Assembly (NCBI RefSeq): GCF_900177815.1
Contig: NZ_FXAZ01000001.1
Location: 248,001-312,000 of the forward strand
DNA: 64,000 nucleotides
Reading direction: 5' to 3'
DNA from: Paenibacillus aquistagni
GTDB taxonomy: Bacteria; Bacillota; Bacilli; Paenibacillales; Paenibacillaceae
Shown here: positions 41,901-49,974 of the stretch, one piece after another
Layout of the letters: every line of letters starts with the position of its first letter
Numbering within the stretch: position 1 is the stretch's first letter
Program-made: the position numbers and the translations under genes
Notes under the pieces: generated by a model
Databases searched by the model: none
What the model saw: only the letters and a program-made list of their open reading frames with translations
Told to the model about the DNA's origin: nothing

Positions 41901-44038
41901 CGAGACAGCTGGTTCCGGGTGGGGAGCAAGCGATGACGAAGGAGGACTACAACAAGATCAAGGCTGCTGACGGCCTGTATTTGACAGATGATGCGACGGA
42001 AAAATTCCCTTATCATCGCTTCGATATCACCTTGGATTCAAGCGTCAAAGCGACTGACCGAGTCGAGGTGGAGTGGAAGGGGAACTCGCTTGAAGGCCGG
42101 AAGGTAAGCATGTATGCATGGAGTCCTGCTGAGGGCAAGTGGAAGCTGCTGACATACCGTATCGCTGGAACAGAAGACTTTGAGTTGAAGCATACCGTGC
42201 CAGCCGGTGATTACAATAATGACGGCAAGCTTCACGTGATGATTCAAGATGAGAGGCCTGTATCCGAGGACCCGTATGACTTCTCTTTCATCTGGATGTC
42301 GGATACACAGTATTACTCCGAGAGCTACCCTGATATTTATGATAAAAATGTGAAATGGATTGTTGATCAGCAAGAGGCAATGGATATTCGCTATGTCATT
42401 CATACGGGTGATATCGTTGATGATGCAGATCAGGATTATCAATGGGTCAATGCAAACCGATCGATGAGTGTGCTGGATAACAGCAGCATCCCGTATGGGG
42501 TGCTGGCAGGCAATCATGATGTCGCTCATCAAACAGGCGATTACCATTACTACTGGCAGCATTACGGTGAAGATCGATTCAAGCATCAGCCGACTTATGG
42601 AGGGTCCTACCAGAACAACCGCGGTCATTATGATCTTGTTTCTGCGGGCGGCGTTGATTTTATCATCGTCTATATGGGCTGGAATATTGGAGACCAAGAA
42701 ATTCAGTGGATCGACGATGTGCTGAAGCAGCATCCGGATCGCAAGGCGATTCTTGCCTTTCATGAGTATTTGCTTGTATCGGGTAATCGAGCCCCAATTG
42801 CTGACCAGATCTACGAGCAGGTTGTGATCCCCAATAAAAATGTGATTGCGGTGTTGTCCGGTCATTATCATGATGCGGAGACGCTGGTTGATCAGCTTGA
42901 TGATGATGGTGATGGAACGCCTGACCGCAAAGTATATCAGATGCTGGCAGACTATCAAGGAGCTGAGATGGGTGGACTTGGCTACATTCGCCTGCTGCAA
43001 TTTGATCTTGATGCTAATCAGATTCATGTGAAGACCTATTCGCCTTATCTAGATGATTATAATTACTATGATCCTGCGGCGTTCCCTGACAAGGATGAAT
43101 TTGATATTGATGTGGATTTGTTGCCGATGGAAAAGCGTGTGGCGACCGATTATTTTCAAGTTAACCTGTATACCGATCAGCAGATTGGCAAGGTGGACAA
43201 GCTTACGAGCGGAAGCCAAGCTTCTGTTACATGGACAGGCTTGAAGCATGGACAGCTCTATCAATGGTACGTGCAAGCAGAAGATGACCATAGCGGAAAG
43301 TCCATCTCTGATGTTTGGAGCTTCCATACGAAATCTGCGGACAGCGGATCTGGCGGCTCGAATGGCGGCTCAGGTTCAAATAACAATCATACAGGCGGAA
43401 CGACAGATCCCGAGCAAGGAGGAGAGGACGGTTCCGATGGGGATGGCTCTGAGGGCAGCGATTCTAATGGATCCACGGAACATGTTCAGCACTTCAAGGA
43501 TGTTCCGGCATCTCATTGGGCTTATGACTATATTCAGGCCTTGTTGAAAAAGGACATCGTAAATGGAGTAGATAAAAACCACTATCGTCCGAATCAGGCG
43601 CTTACTAGGGCTGAATTCGCGAAGCTGCTGGTCAGAGCCTATGAAGTAAAGCCTTATCTCAGCAAGGTGGATCGCTTCAAGGATGTGGCCCATGGAAGCT
43701 GGTACGAGGAACCTGTTTACGCAGCAGCGGCTGCGGGATGGATTCAGGGCACAGGCGATGGCCGCTTCGAACCGAACCGCCACATTACACGCGAGGAAAT
43801 GGCCGTCATGATCATGCGAGCCTATGAATGGAAGCATGGCACGGGAGAGAATAAGGAGAGGACCGCAGTCTATAGCGATCAGCAGCATATTAGCAAGTGG
43901 GCAATGGCAGCTGTTGCTGGCGCAAGCGAGCTTGGTTTTATGCAAGGCCAAGGACGCAATACGTTTGCCCCTTCCAAGCCTGCAACCCGTGCTGAAGCAG
44001 CAAAGGTTATCTATATGATGATCAACAGCCATTCATAA
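38972..44038 (+). CDS. Giant surface protein: lamin-tail, metallophosphoesterase and SLH domains
   Basis: 1688 residues. Signal peptide 1-31. Two lamin-tail domains at about 34-200 and 325-490 (PALLITEMVPDTTN and PMLITELLPNSSN, each followed by GYEFIEIYN). Ig-like and Big-type beta domains fill 490-1100. A calcineurin-like phosphoesterase covers about 1100-1350 with WMSDTQYY, HTGDIVDD, LAGNHDV and LSGHYHDA as metal ligands. A fibronectin-like module is near 1400-1460, then a Gly/Ser/Asp linker, and three SLH repeats at about 1505-1685 that attach it to the wall polymer. Probably an extracellular nuclease or phosphatase for scavenging phosphate. Very common in Paenibacillus, but the substrate is unknown. 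Confidence 0.93.
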   Translation: MKKRTYRKWSSLVMVCSLLVGLLPAPGLGHAMAGGQAPALLITEMVPDTTNISSKDGYEFIEIYNATDTPIDMKQQHLYYVNGGSEKEWELAAPEALIQPKQAIVLWLMNSVNGKQTAQDFNTVFGTSLVENVNLFRMDAGDGMSNSGPRTVIIRDGAGVDIVQASYDNDEQTKPDKGMFYQHPVPRTTAMVMMDAPGTLPATPGTVTEEQLVPAAPSLSLNIEHVSQEEIYTGLDVPVYAGISDYIGTVTADVYYKTELEQEYRNLPLTVTGATYGTVIPYTELLGANTLSYYIQAQDELQLVKSPDVHMKLAPVPTGKEQPSPMLITELLPNSSNVGDADGYEFIEIYNNTDNDINFKDYKIFYRYTDSGPDADVVWPTDREDLMIRSKQTMVFWVINKANSSKTVDDFNHAFGTSLVENENIVKIYSDGMANGSRRGVVIGTNTHKEIASAYYDGSIVNVENQGTHYRYSTDGTGVMLPIYSGTKPATPGIWEPAQVPPAAVHEEDQAEPVVTDLTKPQEVQQTDDVKIVLDAKDDQQVKTVALYYKTSGSSTFTKRYLYENYNDKLYSYTIYSPDLIGQASLTYYAEVSDGFHTITTPTRDIAITGGVQETPLRLNVKDGDFVRGTKVIKASANAVDAEQLKLKLAGEEAQDTFRALELDPIFAFDTTEVNYYFKNAVTMGEDILYTFLDPINIYTTLSYPIASDRLHLGTNEIAIRAGTKSGPFDDRPEENKDDFKVRNVRLILADGTAIYDSAYSDKEQEIKMGDSSGRLEALPLRFEITNEHLAAKAAKWDTTKLQDGEYTVQAVAPDQSTVSAVVKIDNTIPQISPSLEDGKTYRGKFVIQAEVKDELSGVEAVKASLDGEEIKLPYAASSGELTPGQHTLVIQATDKVGNEAVTTVSFETPVENPDKPAVISVKDGETGVSVNPVLAVKVRDALNDTMSAIFLRGFHYDASRAQGFAGYRGSSEVEPPRQLVPGGEQAMTKEDYNKIKAADGLYLTDDATEKFPYHRFDITLDSSVKATDRVEVEWKGNSLEGRKVSMYAWSPAEGKWKLLTYRIAGTEDFELKHTVPAGDYNNDGKLHVMIQDERPVSEDPYDFSFIWMSDTQYYSESYPDIYDKNVKWIVDQQEAMDIRYVIHTGDIVDDADQDYQWVNANRSMSVLDNSSIPYGVLAGNHDVAHQTGDYHYYWQHYGEDRFKHQPTYGGSYQNNRGHYDLVSAGGVDFIIVYMGWNIGDQEIQWIDDVLKQHPDRKAILAFHEYLLVSGNRAPIADQIYEQVVIPNKNVIAVLSGHYHDAETLVDQLDDDGDGTPDRKVYQMLADYQGAEMGGLGYIRLLQFDLDANQIHVKTYSPYLDDYNYYDPAAFPDKDEFDIDVDLLPMEKRVATDYFQVNLYTDQQIGKVDKLTSGSQASVTWTGLKHGQLYQWYVQAEDDHSGKSISDVWSFHTKSADSGSGGSNGGSGSNNNHTGGTTDPEQGGEDGSDGDGSEGSDSNGSTEHVQHFKDVPASHWAYDYIQALLKKDIVNGVDKNHYRPNQALTRAEFAKLLVRAYEVKPYLSKVDRFKDVAHGSWYEEPVYAAAAAGWIQGTGDGRFEPNRHITREEMAVMIMRAYEWKHGTGENKERTAVYSDQQHISKWAMAAVAGASELGFMQGQGRNTFAPSKPATRAEAAKVIYMMINSHS

Positions 44039-44205
44039 ACGATGCGTGAGCAAAGCTCATTCATTCTTATCAACAATGAGCGAAAGAAAAAGGCGCTTCG
44101 GGGCAAATGCTCCGAGCCTTTTTCATCTGGCATGATCTAATTGGTCGGATATGGTATGATGAACGCATATTCATACTTACTACGATTCATAGAAAGGGTG
44201 GAATC

Positions 44206-44676
44206 ATGGATCAAGCATTATTCAAGCAGCTCGCCTTTGTGCGCGAGGTTACACTACAACTTGTCCAGAATGTAAGCGAACAAGAAGCAGACGTCGTACC
44301 AGATGGATTCAACAACAACATCCGTTGGAATCTTGGACACATTTATCTTGTTCAGGAGGTGTTCGCGTTTGCCCGTGCAGGGGAGATTCCTAAGATTCCC
44401 GATGGTTTCGTGGAGTGGTTTAATATGGGGACCAAGCCTGCAGATTGGGAGCAAGCTCCTCCTTCCTTGGAAGAGCTTAGCGGATTGCTTCGAGAGCAGA
44501 TCAAGCGTATTGAAGAGACATTTATGAACCGTTTGCAGGAGCGCTCAGCACAGCCGATGGCCATTCGCACGCTTAATCTTGAGACTGTAGAAGAGTTCCT
44601 GACATTCAGTTTGTATCATGAAGGCACGCATACTCAGGTGATAAAGTCCATCAAGAGGCTTATTCAGCATAGCTAG
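44206..44676 (+). CDS. DinB-family protein
   Basis: 156 residues, DinB/YfiT four-helix bundle with the three-His metal site: NNIRWNLGHIYLVQE near residue 47 and LYHEGTHTQVIKSIKRL near residue 140. Members are metal-dependent thiol transferases or of unknown activity. The ATG at 44206 follows AAAGGGTGG; the longer frame to 44107 lacks a site. Monocistronic with its own terminator. Confidence 0.88.
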   Translation: MDQALFKQLAFVREVTLQLVQNVSEQEADVVPDGFNNNIRWNLGHIYLVQEVFAFARAGEIPKIPDGFVEWFNMGTKPADWEQAPPSLEELSGLLREQIKRIEETFMNRLQERSAQPMAIRTLNLETVEEFLTFSLYHEGTHTQVIKSIKRLIQHS

Positions 44677-44697
44677 TCAATAAATATTACACATACG

Positions 44698-44741
44698 GAC
44701 CCCCGCACCGCCCTCTTAGCGGCAGCGGGGTCTTTTTTTTG
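44698..44741 (+). terminator. Terminator after the DinB gene
   Basis: GACCCC/GGGGTC outer stem with CCGC/GCGG inside, then eight T. Confidence 0.92.
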
Positions 44742-44834
44742 CCTGAAGCTTCTTGTAAGTCTTCATAAAAACTCCGAAGACAAGACGAGGCCACTGAAGA
44801 ACTTACGTTTTTTATTCAATTTATCCCTATGTTT

Positions 44835-45295
44835 TCAATCTATTAACTTCAATATCCGCTTTAAGTTCACAGCAAATATCGTCATCGCACCTTGTAATTC
44901 CATACCAATCAGACCAGAGAAGTAGCTACATCATACCCGTGTCCATGTTTAAGTTCGCTATTCTTCGCTTCAATTTTGTAGCGTTCCTTCGATTTTTCTT
45001 TAAATTACTCTGTTTCCTTAAACGCCATCTGTTCCGAATGCTCTTCAGATTTAATCGTTACAGAGTAGGCTTTGCTCTTCGATCCTTCTTTATAACAACC
45101 CTCTTTAAACGGTCAACGCTTGCACTGTTCCACGTCAAAATAATAGGTGTCTGCCTGGTTTTTGCCGGTGCCTTTCTTGCCCTGTCGGGACTTCCGAATA
45201 GCCATATGACCGGCGCATACGTACATTCCGGCATCCTTATTAAATGAGCATTTTACATTAACTTGAGCCCTTGATACACAAGGATTTTCAAGCAT
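44835..45295 (-). pseudogene. IS1182-family transposase remnant (C-terminal part)
   Basis: Read on the minus strand: CSFNKDAGMYVCAGHMAIRK, then TYYFDVEQCKR, a TGA where the family has Cys, PFKEGCYKEGSKSKAYSV, another stop, FKEKSKERYKIEAKNSELKH, a frameshift, and GLIGMELQGAMTIFAVNLKR to the end. This matches the C-terminal third of IS1182 transposases with the Cys-rich finger and the YREK-like E region. At least two nonsense codons and one shift make it dead. The N-terminal two thirds are missing. Confidence 0.85.
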
Positions 45296-45745
45296 AAAAA
45301 ATGGACTTCACCCCAACTTGGTGAAGTTTTTGGGTGACCAAACCCAAGAAACCAAGAATGGAGAAAGTCATCTTGTATATTCTCCAAGAAAGACAGAGCG
45401 GACAGGATCCCCTTCCCTTGGAAGGCGATTTCCATAATCCTTTTCCTCTATGCGTCTTTGCCAATCCTGAAGCCCCCTTTATATAGTTTGTACCTGACTA
45501 GCAGGTGTATCTAAAGTATAGAGGGATATGGGTTAAAATAGGAATTTGCCATATTTAACGCGGGATATTGCAAGTATATGTGATATTATGGAAAATAATA
45601 TGAGCTATTCTTTCTGTGTAGTCCGTCATAATTACGATCATAAGCTATGCATTTCTATCAAGTGGAGAGAACAACTTCGATGTGAGGCAGCTGAGTCATT
45701 TTTCCGATGTAGGAAATGTTATTGTTTCATAGTCGGAGGTGTCAA
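45296..45745. other. IS-associated debris upstream of the toxin gene
   Basis: A hairpin CTTCACC/GGTGAAG (45306-45326) is followed at 45371 by TTGTATATTCTCCAAGAAAG, which is nearly the start of the transposase at 51084 (TTGTATATTCTACAAGAAAG). The reading frame decays after about six codons. From 45490 onward the sequence is AT-rich and probably contains the promoter of the toxin gene. Confidence 0.55.
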
Positions 45746-46750
45746 GTGAACGTTCAAGCAGATCCCAATAAAATCGAAGAACTCTCGCAGCAATTCAAGT
45801 GTTGGAGAAGAGAGCTGGAATCGAGCTATGTTCAGATGGTCAATGTGGCGAATCGTACCGCTGGTTCTGCTCGGTCCTCATATTCTGAGGATAGCGGGGT
45901 GCGGAGCGCAGCCAATCAAGTCGAACGATTAGCGCAAGAGATTCAGCACGAGGCTAGGGAACTGGTAGGGAGATTAGAAGAGCAATCCCGGCTGCTGTAT
46001 CAGGCGGCTGGCGAGTACAGGCAGCTGGAGCGCGAAGCCGAGCGGAAGCTTCAATCCGCAGAATCTTCTCGCTTGCCCACAGAGTTACAGCGCTTTATTT
46101 CTCAAGGGGTACACGCTGGCAGTGGTGTTCTAGCGCCAATGAGCGTTCAGATACTGCCAGCGATGAAGCAATTGTATCGCATTATGGATCAGACCTCCTT
46201 TGTCAGGAAGCTGATGGATATGCTGCTGTCCAAGCAAGTGGCAGTTGTGCATGCTGACCCTATGGTCGCGGAATGGCTTCGTACCTTATCGGGCGGTACA
46301 CCAGTAGAGAAGGAAGCGGCTCGCTTAAAGCTCTCTACGATTGCAATGTCCTTGACCGCGATTAAGGAAGCTCAGCAGGAGTACAGTGTATACCACTATT
46401 TCGGGCGCTCGGGTTATATGGACGAAGCGCGTGTGCGAGCGAATGAAGCAAGAGTGAAGCTGCGAGCACTAGGAGTGGATGATACCTACTACAATGAGCA
46501 AGTCAAGCTAGCGGGAATGAACCTGCTGGATTCGCTGGAAGCCTGCTGCTACAATCCGCTAAAGGACGACGGTTCGCCGATGCCAGAGCAAGCAGAGCTG
46601 CTTGCATATATTCAGCAGGCTATAACCAAGGGACAGGTTGATCCTCTGGATGCCTTGCAGTATCAACTGCTGGAGGAGAAGCTAAGGAAGATCGAGAGTG
46701 GAGAGCTTCCGCCAACAATATCCATCGCTTCTGAGCAGGTTTTTGAATAG
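45746..46750 (+). CDS. WXG/LXG-like polymorphic toxin, N-terminal part
   Basis: 334 residues. The start GTG is behind CGGAGGTG. Residues 1-100 form a long helical hairpin with QQFKCWRRELESSY in the turn zone, similar to WXG100/LXG trafficking domains that guide export through the Esx/type VII system. The middle is helical (PAMKQLYRIMDQTSF, YHYFGRSGYMDEAR). The frame stops at 46748 just where a second, overlapping frame (+1) begins and continues the pre-toxin region, so this is the front part of a split toxin. Removing one T from the T5 run at 46740-46744 joins both parts. No secretion genes are in the window. Confidence 0.8.
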   Translation: MNVQADPNKIEELSQQFKCWRRELESSYVQMVNVANRTAGSARSSYSEDSGVRSAANQVERLAQEIQHEARELVGRLEEQSRLLYQAAGEYRQLEREAERKLQSAESSRLPTELQRFISQGVHAGSGVLAPMSVQILPAMKQLYRIMDQTSFVRKLMDMLLSKQVAVVHADPMVAEWLRTLSGGTPVEKEAARLKLSTIAMSLTAIKEAQQEYSVYHYFGRSGYMDEARVRANEARVKLRALGVDDTYYNEQVKLAGMNLLDSLEACCYNPLKDDGSPMPEQAELLAYIQQAITKGQVDPLDALQYQLLEEKLRKIESGELPPTISIASEQVFE

Positions 46751-47939
46751 GCATTGTTCGTTAACTAATCATTTGCCCGATGGAACGCTTATTGATGAGA
46801 ACAATAAGTGGAACGAGACCACCTTTGCTTATTTTGAAACATACATCAAGCATGAAGGAATGGAAGCGCCGCTTACCCACTATGACAGCTGGGTAAAAGA
46901 GACGTATGGCAGAACGAAATGGGAAGGCTTCGTCAAGACATCCGGAGAAGTGACGATGGGCTTTACAAAAGGCCTGCTTACCGGCATCATTGAAGGCATC
47001 GTCGATACCGCAGGCTTGGCATACCAACTGGTCGTAGACCCTCAGCAGGTGGGGCAGGATATGCTGTATGCGGCAGAGTACCTTATACAGAATCCGGACA
47101 TGGTGGTTGAGGCAGCCAAGCAGATGTACGCGAACTTCGAAAGTGCATCGCCTGAGGAAAAGGCAGAAATGATTGGCAAGGTGTCCTCCATTCTCGTGCC
47201 GGGAATGGGCGTGACGAAGGCTGGCAAAGCGGCGAAGGTGCCGGAAGCGTTAAGCAGCATGACCCAAGCGGTGAAGACAAGCAAGGCTGTAAACGTGCTG
47301 TCCGATCCCCTGAAGAAGCTCAAAGGGATCGATTGGCGAACTTACGCCAATTCGTTCCAAGATTGGACTAAAGGCCTCCAGCCAGGCCGTTATGCCGTAA
47401 CACCAGAAGGGATGTTTATCAGGATACCGGATGAAACCTCTTCTGTGGTCAGGCGAATCGATGCTGGGGATGGTAAGAAGATTGAGGGAATGGGTAAACC
47501 TCCGCATCGTATTTTTGATGAAAATGGAAATCCTCTTCCTTTCGGCTTTTCCAGCGATAAGCAATATGATGATTTTGTAAAGTCTTTGAAAGAAGAGCTT
47601 CCAGAAGGGACACAAATCTTATTCCAAGGAAGTTCCGTGACTGGAGTGAGTCACAAAAAAGGATTACCATTTGACCAAGACAGAAAAAGCGATTTTGATA
47701 TTGCTTTGGTTAATGATGATTTATTCTTAGAAGCATTAGAGATTGGAAGAGGTGGTGGGTTTAAAATGAAAACTGACCCAAATAGAATTGGACCACTGGA
47801 TGAAAAACAGCTTGATAGACTTGGATTGTTGGAAATTATAGAAAAGAAATCAAAGGAAGCTGGTCGCCCTGTAAGTTTTATGTTATATGAGAGTGTAGAA
47901 CAAGCACTTAAACGACCAAGTTTAACGGTGACACCATGA
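46698..47939 (+). pseudogene. Polymorphic toxin, pre-toxin region plus nucleotidyltransferase-like tip
   Basis: About 400 residues in the +1 frame of the preceding gene, without its own ribosome site. The pre-toxin part (LIDENNKWNETTFAYFETY, GFTKGLLTGIIEGIVDTAGLAYQ, AEMIGKVSSILVPGMGV) is a hydrophobic translocation-like segment. After KKIEGMGK the sequence becomes AT-rich and encodes a tip of about 150 residues with LFQGSSVTGVSHKKG and DRKSDFDIALVND, the GS...DxD arrangement of polymerase-beta-type nucleotidyltransferases. Such tips modify RNA or proteins in known toxins. An immunity gene overlaps its stop. Expressed only if the frame is restored or shifted. Confidence 0.78.
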
Positions 47940-48334
47940 TGAATAGGTACTTAAAGTTTGGTGTAAGTAATGATGATATGGAACTTGTGACAAAAGATTT
48001 ACAAAAACTATTAAACATATGCTTTGAAGAGCATGAAAGTAGCTACTGGGGAGAATATAATGTTGCCCAATTATCCGAAACCGAGAATATTAGGCTGATT
48101 TATAATTACATTGACGATGACTGGCAGGAAGAAGATTTCAAAGAATATCCATTACTACTTGAACTAAATCGGATAAACGAACCTGAGAAGATGTCGCACC
48201 TTCTTTGTGAACATCTTTCTTATATTTGTCTATTGTATATGGATGAAATTGATGCAAAGGTTTCATCGAGAAGATATGTTCTTGAAAACGGTAAATTCAA
48301 ATTGGTTTATGAGAACTTGAATAATAAAAAATAA
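47936..48334 (+). CDS. Putative immunity protein for the nucleotidyltransferase tip
   Basis: 132 residues, acidic (YNYIDDDWQEEDFKEYP), no signal peptide or membrane segment, family not recognised. Its ATGATG overlaps the toxin stop (ATGA), the usual arrangement of toxin and immunity genes. Low GC like the tip, unlike the pre-toxin part, so tip and immunity gene arrived together. The ribosome site is weak, consistent with coupled translation. Confidence 0.75.
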   Translation: MMNRYLKFGVSNDDMELVTKDLQKLLNICFEEHESSYWGEYNVAQLSETENIRLIYNYIDDDWQEEDFKEYPLLLELNRINEPEKMSHLLCEHLSYICLLYMDEIDAKVSSRRYVLENGKFKLVYENLNNKK

Positions 48335-48372
48335 TGAATCGTCACACTTGTACATCTGTTTTTTTATTGGGC

Positions 48373-48456
48373 GGGCTACCCAGTAGAGATTGAAACACTA
48401 TACCTCATCATTGCTAGCATAACCTTTGGTCTACATGTAAGATACTTTTACAAATT
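48373..48456 (+). repeat. Post-immunity repeat, copy 1
   Basis: An 84-base stretch beginning GGGCTACCCAGT that is clearly related to the one at 49815-49897 (shared GGGCTACCCAGT, TACCTCATC, CATAACCT and TCTAC blocks). Both start 40-45 bases after an immunity gene. One frame reads GYPVEIETLYLI here and GYPVSNEPLYLI there, so it could be a decayed coding piece shared by both cassettes. Confidence 0.75.
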
Positions 48457-48520
48457 AAGATGCACGTACTGAAGGTCTGGAAAAAGTATACCTTTTTATC
48501 GTAGTAGCGTTACACAAAAC

Positions 48521-48564
48521 AGGTCAATTATGGTCAGATACCACCATGATTGACCTATTTTTTG
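48521..48564 (+). terminator. Terminator between the two toxin cassettes
   Basis: AGGTCAATTATGGT pairs with ACCATGATTGACCT with one mismatch across an 8-base loop, followed by ATTTTTTG. It cuts off transcription just before the second cassette. Confidence 0.92.
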
Positions 48565-48634
48565 ATATATTCATTTCTTGTGACTTTTCCCAATCTGTTT
48601 CAACTGCATATTAACCTACAACACAAAAAGGTGC

Positions 48635-49362
48635 TGGTTGAGGCAGCCAAGCAGATGTACGCGAACTTCGAAAGTGCATCGCATGAGGAAAAGGCAGAAA
48701 TGATCGGCAAGGTGTCCTCCATTCTCGTGCCGGGAATGGGCGTGAAGAAGGCTGGCAAAGCGGCGAAGGTGCCGGAAGCATTAAGCAGCATGACCCAAGC
48801 GGTGAAGACAAGCCAGGCTGTAAACGTGCTGTCCGATCCCCTGAAGAAGCTCAAAGGGATCGATTGGCGAACTTACGCCAATTCGTTCCAAGATTGGACT
48901 AAAGGCCTCCAGCCAGGCCGTTATGCCGTAACACCAGAAGGGATGTTTATCAGGATACCGGATGAAACCTCTTCTGTGGTCAGGCGGATCGATGCTGGGG
49001 ATGGCAAGAAGATTGAGGGGACGGGTAAAGTTCCGTCAGACTTTGCCGACCGTGCTAAACTTAAAGGACATTTTGACAAACACGGAAAAGAATTTGGCGG
49101 ACTCTATAAAAATGTCGATGAGTATTTAGAAGGTGCAAAAAAAGTAATAAATAATGGCATAAAGGTGAAGTACGAATACAAGGATGAAATACGAACAGGT
49201 TACGTTAGATTTATGGGGAATAACAAAGATGGTAAAGCAAAGTTTGAATTTGTAGGAACAAATAATAATGGTGAAATTACTACGTACCATACTCAAAGTG
49301 GCAAAAAGTTCTGGAAAACTATTAATGGAGAGAATATCCCTGTAATAAATCCTGCCGAGTAA
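48635..49362 (+). pseudogene. Orphan toxin cassette: duplicated pre-toxin segment plus BECR-like RNase tip
   Basis: Bases 48635-49029 repeat 47104-47498 without gaps and with about ten mismatches. The copy lacks the export domain, start codon and ribosome site; the in-frame TTG at 48550 lies in a terminator stem. After KKIEGTGK a new tip of about 110 residues follows: KLKGHFDKHGKEFGGLYKNVDEYLEGAKK then YVRFMGNNKDGKAKFEFVG and TTYHTQSGKKFW. The His-rich helix followed by strands ending in TxYH resembles BECR-fold RNase toxins (Barnase/EndoU/RelE group). A silent spare tip of the kind found in polymorphic toxin systems. Confidence 0.82.
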
Positions 49363-49379
49363 GGAGAGAGGTGTTAGAA

Positions 49380-49769
49380 ATGAAGTATTGGGCTGTAGTT
49401 AAAAGACTAGACCCACATATTGAAGAGGAAGTAACTCTTGAAGTCGAAGGTTTTGAATTTACAGGGTTTGCCTTTATCTGCCCCTATGAAATTGAAGTAG
49501 GAAGGAGATACCCTGTATCAATAGGGTTTACTATTTTAGATGAGTTAATTATTCGTGAAATTTATGAGGGCAGGCAAGAATTGGAACGAATTGATGAAGG
49601 CTTCCAATACTATCTTCGGGGGTTATTACAAGTGGACTCAATTGACACTGGGGTCGTTTTTACTGACGAGGATGAGTATTTTGCTGATTATCCCGATTTG
49701 ATAGGTAAGTATGTTGAAATGAAAGTTGATAGAATTAGTATTGAATTTTTAAAAGAAGATAACATATAA
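49380..49769 (+). CDS. Putative immunity protein for the BECR-like tip
   Basis: 129 residues from the ATG at 49380, eight bases after AAGGAGAGAGG, an unusually strong site for this locus. Acidic, beta-rich start (YWAVVKRLDPHIEEEVTLEVEGFEFTGFAFI), not recognised and unrelated to the first immunity protein. Low GC. An immunity gene with its own good translation signal can stay active even when its toxin is silent, protecting against sibling cells using that tip. Confidence 0.75.
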   Translation: MKYWAVVKRLDPHIEEEVTLEVEGFEFTGFAFICPYEIEVGRRYPVSIGFTILDELIIREIYEGRQELERIDEGFQYYLRGLLQVDSIDTGVVFTDEDEYFADYPDLIGKYVEMKVDRISIEFLKEDNI

Positions 49770-49814
49770 AGGACAACAATCATGGTGTGGAAAGGTAGAC
49801 TATGTATTGTGGTG

Positions 49815-49897
49815 GGGCTACCCAGTGTCGAATGAACCACTTTACCTCATCTTACCAACATAACCTCTGTTCTACCTGAAAAAAGTTTTTATGAATT
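49815..49897 (+). repeat. Post-immunity repeat, copy 2
   Basis: Related to 48373-48456 by eye at roughly two thirds of positions, in the same place relative to an immunity gene. Marks the end of the second cassette. The transposase remnant begins 78 bases later. Confidence 0.75.
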
Positions 49898-49974
49898 GAG
49901 CATTTTGCATATTTCCATTTATGAAGTTTAGGCAGTGGAAATATGGGGCCCGTTAAACTAGCATTTCAGCTAAA

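Noticed and set aside
42038-43027. 329-codon minus-strand frame inside the surface-protein gene
   Set aside because: Ile/His-rich shadow of the phosphoesterase domain; no start signal.
45546-45749. 67-codon frame just before the toxin gene
   Set aside because: AT-rich, no ribosome site, overlaps the toxin start; treated as promoter region.
48550-48634. TTG at 48550 as start of the second toxin
   Set aside because: The codon lies within the stem of a strong terminator and the first 27 codons have no similarity to the parent toxin; no ribosome site.
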